DNA of 19,784 bases from Chlamydomonas sphaeroides. Lineage: Eukaryota; Chlorophyta; Chlorophyceae; Chlamydomonadales; Chlamydomonadaceae. This document shows, piece after piece, positions 1-8,171 of this stretch. Made by a program: the position numbers and the translations under genes. Under the pieces are notes generated by a model. It searched no databases, had not been told where the DNA came from, and saw nothing but the letters and a program-made list of their open reading frames with translations. The stretch spans positions 2,950 to 22,733 of the forward strand of contig BDDC01000246.1 in NCBI GenBank assembly GCA_001662425.1, read 5' to 3'. Every line of letters starts with the position of its first letter. Position 1 is the first letter of the stretch.

Positions 1-132
1 ACCCCTCCCCGCCGCCAAGCCCGCAGCCGCCAAACCCCTCCCCGCCGCCAAGCCCGCAGCCGCCAAGCCCCTCGCCGCCGCCAAGCCCGCAGCCGCCGAG
101 CCCCTCCCCGCCGCCAAGCCCGCAGCCGCCAT
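1..132 (+). repeat. 33-bp coding tandem repeat, about four copies
   Basis: Units begin at 1, 34, 67 and 100 and differ at only a few bases. Each encodes an 11-residue unit of the form PSPPPSPQPPS or PSPPPSPQPPN. The repeat continues the Ser-Pro arm of the first gene and probably extends upstream of the window. Replication slippage at such arrays is a likely source of length variation in the arm. Confidence 0.9.
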
Positions 133-3100
133 CTCCGCCATCGCCGCCGCCATCGCCGCCATCTCCACAGCCTCCGTCGCCCCCACCGCCACCAAGCCCT
201 GCGCCGCCGAGCCCCCTGCCGCCGAGCCCCCTGCCGCCGAGCCCACAGCCGCCGAGCCCACAGCCGCCGAGCCCACAGCCTCCAAGCCCCGAGCCACTGA
301 GCCCGCCGCTGCCGAGCCCGCCAACACCGAGCCCTCCACAACCAAGCCCACCTCTACCAAGTCCGCCTTCCCCACTGCCATCGCCGCCGACCAGCCCGCA
401 GCCGCCCAGCCCGAACCCGCCGCCGAGCCCAACGCCCCCGTCGCCCTCGCCACCCCCGTCGCCCGAACCGCCCTTCCCGTCGCCGCCACCAACGCCCCAG
501 CCTCCATCCCCTTCGCCACCGCCAAGCTCAGAGCCGCCGAGGCCCCCGCCTCCGAACCACGAGCCCCCGAGCCCCTCGCCGCCAAGCCCCCCGCCACCGA
601 GCCCGCCGCCGAACAGCCCACCGCCGGTCCCCAACCCGCCGCCGCCACCACCCCGCCCACCCTCGCCACCGACACTGCAACAGCAGCCGCTGGCGCCGCC
701 ACCGCTCGCTCCCAGTCCCAGCCCAGCACCCGCGGGCGGCCCGCCGTCCCCGTCTGCCCAGCCGCCTGCCTCCTCTCCTCCCGCGGCTCCGGTCCCTCCA
801 CCCGAACCCAGCCCTCCCGCTCCTGCCTGGGAAGTACCCGATGGCGTGGAGAACGGGACCGCCATCTACCGAAGGGGCCCCTTTGGCCAAGGACCCGACA
901 CGGGCGGCGCCTTCCTAACCTGCAGCGACGCCGCCGGCCGCCGCTTCGGCCCCATCGCCTCCCTCGCCCTAGCCCACGACCCCTCCGTCCCCGGCGCCGC
1001 CGTGGCCATGACCGCAGCCTGCCGCCTCAGCCCCGGCGAAGACCCGGCCCAGACCCAGACCCACATCCAGCTCGTATCCGGCACCGCCTACGATCCGGGG
1101 GCCCCCGGGCTGAGCACCACCACGGCAGCTGTGCCCACCGGCGCCGTGCTGATCCGCGTGGTCGTTTGCGGCGCGCCTGCGGGCGGGGGCCTGTCGGGGC
1201 TGCAGCTGCTCTTTGCGGGCGGCGCCAGCGCTGCCAGTGGCGTGTGCTGGGCCGAGGGCGAGGGCGCGCAGTCGTGGAGCGTGGCGGCGCCGCCGGGCAC
1301 GGTGCTGGCGGCGCTGCGAGGAGACTACGGCGCCGCGCTGGGGGAGGTGACGCTTGTGTTCACACGCCCTGCGGGTGAGGCCGATCCGGGTGCCAGCATC
1401 AAGAGCCCCAAGAACCATTTGCCCATATGCACTGTCTGACCGCACTTGCCCCTGCGCGCGTCATGATGCGCAGACACGCTGCCGACCATGCCGCCGCGGC
1501 CTCCTTCCTTGCCACCATCGCCTCCCGACGCGCCGACGCCGCCCGTGCCGCCGCCCGGACGGCGGCGGCCGCCCCCTACCGCGCCGCCGAGCCCTTGGTC
1601 GATGCCGCGGCTTCCCACGCGCCCGCCCTCGCCGCCACCGCCCCAGCCGCGGCCTCCGCCGCCCCGTCGCGCGCGGCCGGCGGAGCCCCCTCTGCCTGCG
1701 CCCATCGACCCGCCCATCGGCCAGGAGCTTGTGGACGCAGTGAAAGAGGCCATCCAGGAGGACTACTACGCCATCGTGCAGGGCCTGTGAGTCCCTCGCG
1801 CATCTGGCTGCCATGTGCCACTCCATCCCTGCTCGTGTCTCGTCACGGCGTGAGGCACTCGCCCCAACAGCCCCTGACGCTCCGCCGCGCTGCCACTGCG
1901 TGCCCCGCCCCCAGGCCGCCCTTCCTGCCCAACCCCTACGCCGCCGCCACCATCATCCTGCTGGGCACCGGCATGTCCCTGGCGCGCAACCAACGGGGCG
2001 ACGCGGTGGTGGCTACGGCCCGCTACGGCGACGGCCGCCTAGGTGGCTTCGGCACGGAGCGCTTCATCACCGACTGCTGCCGCCGCCGGCCGGCCCCGTC
2101 CGACCCCGACCTGGACGACCTGGTTCAGAACGTGACGGTGTGGCTGGCGATGAACAGGGCAGGCGCGGAGCCGCCGCAGCGCAAGGCGATTATCAAGGTG
2201 GCGGAGGCGAGGTACCGGCGGTTGGCGAGGTAAGGGATGCTGCGAGGGGGCAGGGATGGACCAGACCTGGCCCTGGGTGGTAGCGGCGCGGTCTGGATTG
2301 ACTGAGTGCCGTCCCACTTTGGGCGCGGGCTGCGGGCCGAGAGACATGCGCGAAAAGCGCACGGTCGGCAGTGCGCCTGAGCGCATGGCTCCCCTATTCC
2401 TCCGCCTAAGGACGGTGGCCCGCAACCGCCGGGCGCTGTTCGTGCGGCCCATTGAGTCCCCCGGCGGCACTCCGCTCATGCCGCTGCCGGAGTTCCTGGC
2501 GGGCGGCTGGCGTCAGGTGGACGTGTACGTCATCGGGGCCTACAACGACGCATACCTGGAGCCGGGGGCGCAGGTGCGGCAGCAGTTGCAGTACGGCACA
2601 CATGGGAGGAGCGCACAGCAGCTATAACACGGCGCCCTCTGCGGGTCTCGGCCCCAGGCTCTTCCGCCCCGTTGTGACGCCCTGTTTCCATGGCGCTGCC
2701 CAACCCCTGCACCCCGCAGGCGCTGATGCGCGCCTTCGTTGCAGGCGGAGGGGCGCTCATGGTGGCAGGGCCCGACGTCATGCCGGAGTCCTTCTACCGG
2801 CCAGACCCCAACAATGGAACAGCCTGGGACGGAGTGCCCGCCGCGCCGCCGCGCCCGCCGCCACGGCCCCCTGCGCGCCAGCGGCGGCGCCCGCCGCCGC
2901 CGTCCGCCCCGCCGCCTCCACCGGTCGAGGCGGACCCCCGGGCGCGCACCGGCCGCACGCTGCTGCAGCTGGGCACCGGCGGAAAGGTCTTCAACGATTC
3001 TTCTGTGCCGGTGCGGCGCCGGCGCCGCTTGCCAAGCGAACCGCGCAGTGTCTCCCGGTCCAGAGGGCGCGACCCAGCCCCCGCCGACATGCATCAAGGC

Positions 3101-4105
3101 CCATGCTATCTGCCATGCCCACCCCGCTCATCCCCGGCCTCCTCCCTCCCCTCCTCTTCCCCCCAGGTCAACCTGGTGACGGGACCCATGGGTCTGGTGT
3201 TCACGGGCTACGTGTCGGACCCCGGCGGCAACCTCACGGTGGCGCCGCCCTCCTACCTGGCCAACGCCGAGCTGGCGGCGCAGCAGTACGTCGAGTACCT
3301 GCAGGGCCGCCTGGTGCTGACACCCGTGGAGATGAACATGGGTGAGGCCGGTGGGGGCGGGTGGCTGTGCTGACGCGGGGAAAGCTGACAGGCGGCGTGA
3401 CCCCTGACTCATCCCCCACGCGCCGCGCCCCCGGCCCGCAGTCCTGACGACGCGGTCCCGCGCGACCTCGGCCATCAGCCGCAGCACCGCCGGCTCCAGC
3501 CGCTTCTGGAGCCTCATGGACCTCTCGCAGCAGCTGGAGGTGACGCGGCCGCGCATGCCGCCGCTGGCGCTGCCGCCGCCGCCCCCGCCGCCGCGCCAGT
3601 CGTCGCCACCCCCAACGCGACCGCCGCCGCCTTTGCCGCCCGCAGCGGGTACGTCCGTACCACGCCGCGCGCCCTGCCCCGCCCACCCGCAGCCGCAGCC
3701 GCAGCCGCGGCTCTAGGGACTCGATGCCCTGACCTGCCGCGCGCTCCTGTCCTCGCAGGGGGTCTTCCCAACGGCACCATCTACGTTGGCTGCTTCGTCG
3801 ACTCGACCACCCAGCGAGCCCTGGACGTCACCGTCATCGCCTCGGACCGCGCCCCCAGCGTCGACGGCTGCCTGGCGGCAGCGCGGGCGCTGGCGGCGGC
3901 CCCCGGCGGCCCCCGCGTCGTCTTCCTGGGCCTGCAGGGCGGCCGCTGCTTCGGCGGCAGCAGCCTGGCTCGCCACACGGAGCTGGGCCAGCTGCGAGAC
4001 GCCGCATGCGTCAACACGTGTGCGGGGGCGGCAGCGCAGCGCTGCGGGTCCACCGCCAACGCCACCGTGCCGCTGAGCAGCGTGTACAGGGTGCTGGGCG
4101 CGTGA
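1..4105 (+). CDS. Modular hydroxyproline-rich extracellular protein with TCAF/M60-associated-like region and C-terminal WSC domain (5' partial)
   Basis: Exons: <1-1374, 1474-1786, 1915-2229, 2411-2573, 2720-3010, 3167-3341, 3442-3648, 3759-4105; all seven GT-AG introns restore frame, giving 1060 visible residues and a TGA stop. The start lies upstream of the window. Bases 3-840 encode a Ser-Pro arm (units like PSPPPSPQPPS), typical of volvocine wall and matrix proteins and probably hydroxylated and glycosylated. Bases 846-1374 encode a beta-rich domain I cannot assign firmly. A second Pro-rich linker (1476-1714) precedes a region (about 1715-3540) resembling the TCAF / M60-peptidase-associated fold: note ARYGDGRLGGFGTE, then LMRAFVAGGGALMVAGPD. 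No HExxH zinc-peptidase motif is present. A Pro-rich stretch (2844-2930) interrupts this region and another (3555-3645) leads to a WSC domain (YVGCF ... GGRCFGG ... CVNTC ... RCGS). The protein is inferred to be secreted and sugar-binding. The donor at 3011 is the least certain splice; 2988 is a frame-compatible alternative. Confidence 0.8.
203..277 (+). repeat. 15-bp coding tandem repeat, five copies
   Basis: Five 15-base units start at 203, 218, 233, 248 and 263. The first two read gccgccgagccccct and the last three gccgccgagcccaca. In frame they give five-residue PPSPL and then PPSPQ units of the Ser-Pro arm. The switch between two internally identical blocks suggests two successive local expansions. 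Confidence 0.85.
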
Positions 4106-4497
4106 GCGAGCGAGGGTGTGCAACCGGATCCGGGGGTTGGGAGTAGTCGAGGCACAGGCGGCGGGGCCGCGTGAGAGTGTAGGGTTGATGGGTGTGGGCC
4201 ACAGCGCCTGGGCGTTGCTTCGGACTTGACATACGCGTCCCCGTGGGTGGGTTGCTTTATTGGATCAAGATGCTCCCGCATTCGTCACTGTATGTGCTCG
4301 GGTCGCCGAGGCGAACGGCCAGCCGCCCTCACTGCATGCATGCTGCCAGCGACGCACCGTCGTTCGATGACTTCCCGCATGCCGCCATTCATGCATTGCA
4401 TGCATTTTGTGTGTGGGCACTGCGTACGAGGCCGACCTGCGATGCGGGCATCGCCGTTTCCCTGGCTGGCGCAGTGGTAGCTGGGGGGCAAAGCAAT

Positions 4498-4535
4498 CTG
4501 CTGGGACGTACATATCCATTAGATCGGCCCAGCAG
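4498..4535. repeat. 8-bp perfect inverted repeat (hairpin candidate)
   Basis: The arms ctgctggg (4498-4505) and cccagcag (4528-4535) are exact reverse complements around a 22-base loop. They lie in the presumed 3' UTR of the WSC-domain gene, about 100 bases before the TGTAA signal. There may be an RNA hairpin here; no function is implied by the sequence. Confidence 0.5.
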
Positions 4536-4633
4536 CCTAGGGATCACTATGGCAGTTGGGGGCCACAACCGCCAGGTCCGGGGGAATCCTCCTACGTAGC
4601 AGTGCTTGGCCGCCAGCAGGCAACCGTGCTGTG

Positions 4634-4638
4634 TGTAA
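4634..4638 (+). terminator. Probable poly(A) signal TGTAA of the WSC-domain gene
   Basis: TGTAA is the usual polyadenylation signal in Chlamydomonas and relatives. This is the first copy I found after the stop at 4105, giving a 3' UTR of roughly 550 bases. That is long but within the range for these algae. The assignment rests on motif and position only. Confidence 0.5.
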
Positions 4639-5730
4639 CACTTGCAAGCTTTGCTCGCTTTGGTGTGGCACGTGGTTCGTTCGTACGCCCTGCAAAGGGG
4701 CGCCAACCATCCAGCCACTCAGGTGGGGAGGCTTGGCTCGGCGGCCTCCAGCCGATCCTAGCCAAGGCCGCGCCCGCCACGCTGCCCCTGAGCGCAGCAG
4801 AGGCAGCGCCTGCTGCCAGACGCAGAGGTGAGCACCTGCAGGGCCGGCTCCTTTGCGCGGGGGCGCTGCCGAGCCCAGCAGAGGCGGCTCCCATGAGCGC
4901 AGGAAAGCAAGGCTGAGCCCGCCGCGACATGCAGAGGCCAGGGCCGGCAGCGCCGGCTCCGACAAACGGCGACACGCACGGGGGCGCCGCCGAGCCCAGT
5001 GAAGAACAACACTTCGGGGGCTAGTCGCTGGTCCCAGCCCATGGGTCGGGAAGATAGCATCCCTAGCTGCTTGTGGACCGCCCTGCGTGTGCCGGTTGGC
5101 AGCTAGTGCATCGCGGTGGCACGGGAAAGGCGCGTAAGGCCTGCACAGCGGCAGAGGGGGCTCCTGCTGGGCCGGGACCGCAAGGGAGCTGCGGTAGGGC
5201 ATGCCCATCACGTAGCGGGGGAGGGGGGCGTGCGCGGATGGGGCGCTTGCCTTGTGGAGTACAGCATGCAGCTGAGTCCCCGGCGGCCGGCAGTGCAAGT
5301 AAGCAGGCGCGTACAAAGCCTAGGCAGCTGGCTCACGGAGCCGGCCGCTTGTGAGTATGTTTATGTATCTATATATCTCCATAGGCTTGCGGGTGCCCCA
5401 TAACGAGTAAGGGTCGACCCAAGGGTCACACACGTCCAGGCCAACCCTCGCGCACCGGGCCCGGCACACCAGGTCGCGTGCTGGTGACATATGCCGCCGC
5501 TGGCTTCCGTGGATAGGATCGCCGGGCGGGACTCGCGAGGCTGAGGTCGACATCGGACAGCCGTTGCCGTTTTGGAGCCCCTCACGGGCACATGCGCGCT
5601 TCTATCAAGCCTCCCGCAGCGCTGCACATCACCAGCTCGCACCTCCACTTGCTTCCAGCATTTTCTTACAGGCCCTTACCGTCTCGCGCCCTCCTAATCA
5701 AGTGTAGCCGCTGAGAGTCTCTGCTCGCTT
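4639..5730. other. Spacer with degenerate repeats, no convincing gene
   Basis: Open frames here are short or lack any recognisable domain, and none shows the pattern of the neighbouring genes. The stretch holds imperfect direct repeats (4844-4878 and 4953-4999) and a short gcagcag...ctgctgc hairpin near 4795-4818. An AT-rich patch at 5356-5382 (tatctatatatctcc) is unusual for this locus and could be a TATA-type promoter element of the BTB gene starting at 5731. This is inference from composition and position. Confidence 0.5.
4844..4999. repeat. Imperfect direct repeat pair in the spacer
   Basis: The 21-base block cgggggcgcNgccgagcccag (N = t or c) occurs at 4858-4878 and again at 4979-4999, matching at 20 of 21 positions. 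Each copy is preceded at a different distance by ccggctc (4844-4850 and 4953-4959). This may be a decayed tandem duplication or part of a dispersed repeat family; the window alone cannot decide. Confidence 0.6.
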
Positions 5731-7263
5731 ATGGACGGCCCCAACGCGGCGGCGCTGCGCGCACACGGCGTTGTCGCGGTGGTGTCGCGGCCCCGAACAT
5801 CCGGCGGCGCCGGCGAGGAGGTGCTGGTGGTGTGCGATCGCGGCCTCTGCCCGGTGCTGGGCCTGGCGGGCGCCCTGGCCCTGGGCGGCGCGCCCGGCAG
5901 CGAGGACTGCAAGCTCATCCTCGGCGCCCCGCTGGTCCTGACCGGTGACGCTGCGCGCTACGTGCCGCAAGCGGTCAGGGGCGCCGCATATGACCCGACC
6001 CGGCGGCATGTGATACTGGCTATCCGCAAGGCGCTGCTCGCGATTGACAGCAACAACGCAGTCACGGTGCTGGTGGGGGATCCCGGTGGTGAGCCGAAGA
6101 TTGCCGATGGTGTCGGCTCGGCGGCCAAGTTCGACGACATCCGCTCTGTGGCCGTCTCCAATGACGGCGCCGTCTACGTCATCGACTGGCTGTGCCCGGA
6201 AACATTGCTGCGCTGCGTTCAGCAACTAGCCGGCGGCAAGAACATCGCCGTCAGCACCGTACTTCGCGACTGTGACATGTTGTACGGCACGCTGGCCTAT
6301 GACACCGGACGCAACCGGGTGCTCTTTGCTCGGGGCTGCAAGCGGCAGATACTGGCCGCGGCGTGCCCGCCTATACTGAGCGGCCTCGGCGGCAGCGCAG
6401 CGGCGCCCACGATAGTGGCGGCCCTGGCGAACAGCCCATCCGGCCTTACAGCGGCTGGCAGCGGCGGCGTCTACGTGCTGACGGAAGGCGGCGGGCCGCT
6501 GCGCTATGTGCGGCCTGACGGTGGCGTGGAGGACTGCGGCGAGCTGGCGCACCCTGCGGAGCACCTCTCTCCGCTCCTCTCGCTTGGGCTTCTGGCTGCG
6601 TACGGCAACGGCGCCGTCCTGTTCCTGCCTCTTGCGGCAGCCGCCAGCCGTGCCCTGTCCCCAGCACCCAGCCTCAGCGTGCTGCAGGCGCTGGCAGCGG
6701 ACTTCGGCGCGCTGCTGGCATCAGAGGCAGGTGGCAGCGGCAGCGCTGTCGCCGCCGACATCGTGCTCGTGGCCGGCGGCCACTCCGTCCCCGCACACCG
6801 CTCCGTCTTGGCGGCGCGCTGCCCGTTCTTCCGCACCCTCTTCGCAGCTGGCATGGCCGACAGCTCCGCCGCTCAGCTGCCGCTGCCCGGCACCGACCCG
6901 GACGCGCTGGCCGCCGTGCTGCGCTTCCTGTACACCGGCGGCACGCAGCACCTGGCGGCGGCGGAGCGGCCGCTGCTGCGCTCCGTGGCAGCGCTGGCGG
7001 GCCGGCTGCTGCTGCCGGCGCTGGTCGAACGACTGCGAGCGGCGCTGCTGCGCTCCGTGACGCCGGCCACGGTCATGGATGACCTGCTATGGGCGGAGTC
7101 CGCCGGTGGCCTGGAGGACATGACCGGGGAGCTGGAGAGCTACCTGGCGGCGCATGGGGTGCAGGTGATGGGGCAGGAGCCGGGGGCGCTGAAGCGGCTG
7201 GTGGCGGAGGGCGGTTCGGAGCTGCTGGAGCGGCTGCTGCGGCGGGGGCTGGTGGGGGCGTAG
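5731..7263 (+). CDS. NHL-repeat-like and BTB/POZ domain protein, intronless
   Basis: One uninterrupted frame of 510 residues runs from ATG 5731 to TAG 7263. The N-terminal half has beta-propeller character: the stretch around residues 111-152 (VTVLVGDPGG, then AAKF ... VAVSNDGAVYVID) matches an NHL repeat, and a weaker blade-like stretch (LTAAGSGGVYVLTEGGG) follows near 239. A BTB/POZ domain starts at about residue 341 (ADIVLVAGGHSVPAHRSVLA, FFRTLFAAGM, VLRFLYTGGT) and runs to about 440, with a helical BACK-like tail to the end. BTB proteins commonly dimerise and act as substrate adaptors for cullin-3 ubiquitin ligases; that role is family knowledge, not seen here. No signal peptide or membrane segment is visible. 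The lack of introns contrasts with its intron-rich neighbours. I found no TGTAA signal in the 900 bases after the stop, so its 3' end is undefined. Confidence 0.88.
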   Translation: MDGPNAAALRAHGVVAVVSRPRTSGGAGEEVLVVCDRGLCPVLGLAGALALGGAPGSEDCKLILGAPLVLTGDAARYVPQAVRGAAYDPTRRHVILAIRKALLAIDSNNAVTVLVGDPGGEPKIADGVGSAAKFDDIRSVAVSNDGAVYVIDWLCPETLLRCVQQLAGGKNIAVSTVLRDCDMLYGTLAYDTGRNRVLFARGCKRQILAAACPPILSGLGGSAAAPTIVAALANSPSGLTAAGSGGVYVLTEGGGPLRYVRPDGGVEDCGELAHPAEHLSPLLSLGLLAAYGNGAVLFLPLAAAASRALSPAPSLSVLQALAADFGALLASEAGGSGSAVAADIVLVAGGHSVPAHRSVLAARCPFFRTLFAAGMADSSAAQLPLPGTDPDALAAVLRFLYTGGTQHLAAAERPLLRSVAALAGRLLLPALVERLRAALLRSVTPATVMDDLLWAESAGGLEDMTGELESYLAAHGVQVMGQEPGALKRLVAEGGSELLERLLRRGLVGA

Positions 7264-7384
7264 GGGCATGCTGTGCTAATTGGAAATTGCACGCCGGCGG
7301 TGTGATGCGGGCAGGAGCAGGAGCGCGGTTGCCGCCGGGTAACTACGATACGAGCCCTGGGGCTGACGTGGGCGTAGGGGCATG
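7245..7384 (+). repeat. Direct repeat of the BTB gene's stop-codon segment
   Basis: Bases 7245-7270, which contain the last codons and TAG stop of the BTB gene, recur at 7359-7384 with 23 of 26 positions identical, including an exact 15-base core gggcgtaggggcatg. The offset is 114 bases. It looks like a small local duplication across the 3' end of the gene. Confidence 0.7.
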
Positions 7385-8171
7385 TTGCGTCGCGTGTTGC
7401 ATACTTGTTCCTGCGGATAAGGACGAGGGCGGTGGGATGGGGACGCCCCTGTCCGTAACACGCCTCGCGGAGCGGAGGCTGATGGGTATTCCGGGGTAGT
7501 GTTGTGCCGACCGGTCGCTGTCTGCAAGGGGCTACAGCAGGACCGCCACGGTGGCGCAGGCAGAGGCCGGAGGGCCGGACAGCAGGTTGCATGTTGGGCA
7601 AGTTAAGGCAGATCCGGTTATGCAAGGGCGTGTTCATCTGGGGCCTGGGGCCAGTACTGGCAGCCCGGGGACTGCAAGTCCACTAAGCCCCTTGGGCGGC
7701 GAGAGGGTGCCGCCGGCCTCTGCATCTGCGCCCACCAACGCAGCCCAGCTACGGGCCCAGCGCCGACATGGGTTGCGTGCTTGCGTCTCGCCTCGCTGAC
7801 CCGCCCTAGGCCTCACAGCTCGTGCGAGCACTGCACGGCTGGCATGCAGCTCCACAGGGTACGACAGCTCGGTCGCACGCACGCTTACAGATCTAGACCA
7901 CGAGCCGGGGCGCATGACCGCACTTCAGCACGCGGCGCGGTACCGGCCACCCGACCGCCGCCTCGTGCGGCGCCGTGCGCCGCAGGCACCTACCGCCCCA
8001 GCCCGACGCAACCCAGCTGCACGCTGCTCACCATGCACGGCACATACCCACACGCAAACCTCCTGCAGGGCACGCACCAACCCCAAACCCCATTCCCCTT
8101 CTCCCCCGCATTCTCCTATTTCCGTACATCACCTACCTACACCACCTACAAAATGCCCAACAGCGCACCAC
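7264..8171. other. Convergent intergenic region
   Basis: This lies between the stop of the BTB gene (+ strand) and the stop of the alpha-glucosidase gene (- strand). It must hold both 3' UTRs. No open frame here has a recognisable domain. The only clear signal is the minus-strand TGTAA at 7889-7885. The stretch at about 8040-8165 is lower in GC and rich in C/A and T/C, consistent with UTR sequence. Confidence 0.6.
7885..7889 (-). terminator. Probable poly(A) signal TGTAA of the alpha-glucosidase II gene
   Basis: The + strand reads ttaca, so TGTAA lies on the minus strand about 285 bases after the stop codon at 8172. Position and motif fit algal 3' ends. Confidence 0.6.

Noticed and set aside
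1..277. Regular short repeats that could suggest a CRISPR array
   Set aside because: Units are contiguous without unique spacers and encode a Ser-Pro repeat in frame, in a plainly eukaryotic gene.
4467..4477. A tRNA A-box-like motif (TGGCGCAGTGG), suggesting a tRNA gene or a tRNA-derived SINE
   Set aside because: The D-stem does not pair properly, no good B box lies at the right distance, and no cloverleaf can be drawn.
4537..5316. A 259-codon minus-strand open frame in the spacer
   Set aside because: It has no recognisable domain, an Arg/Pro/Ala-rich composition typical of GC-rich antisense frames, and no splice or poly(A) context.
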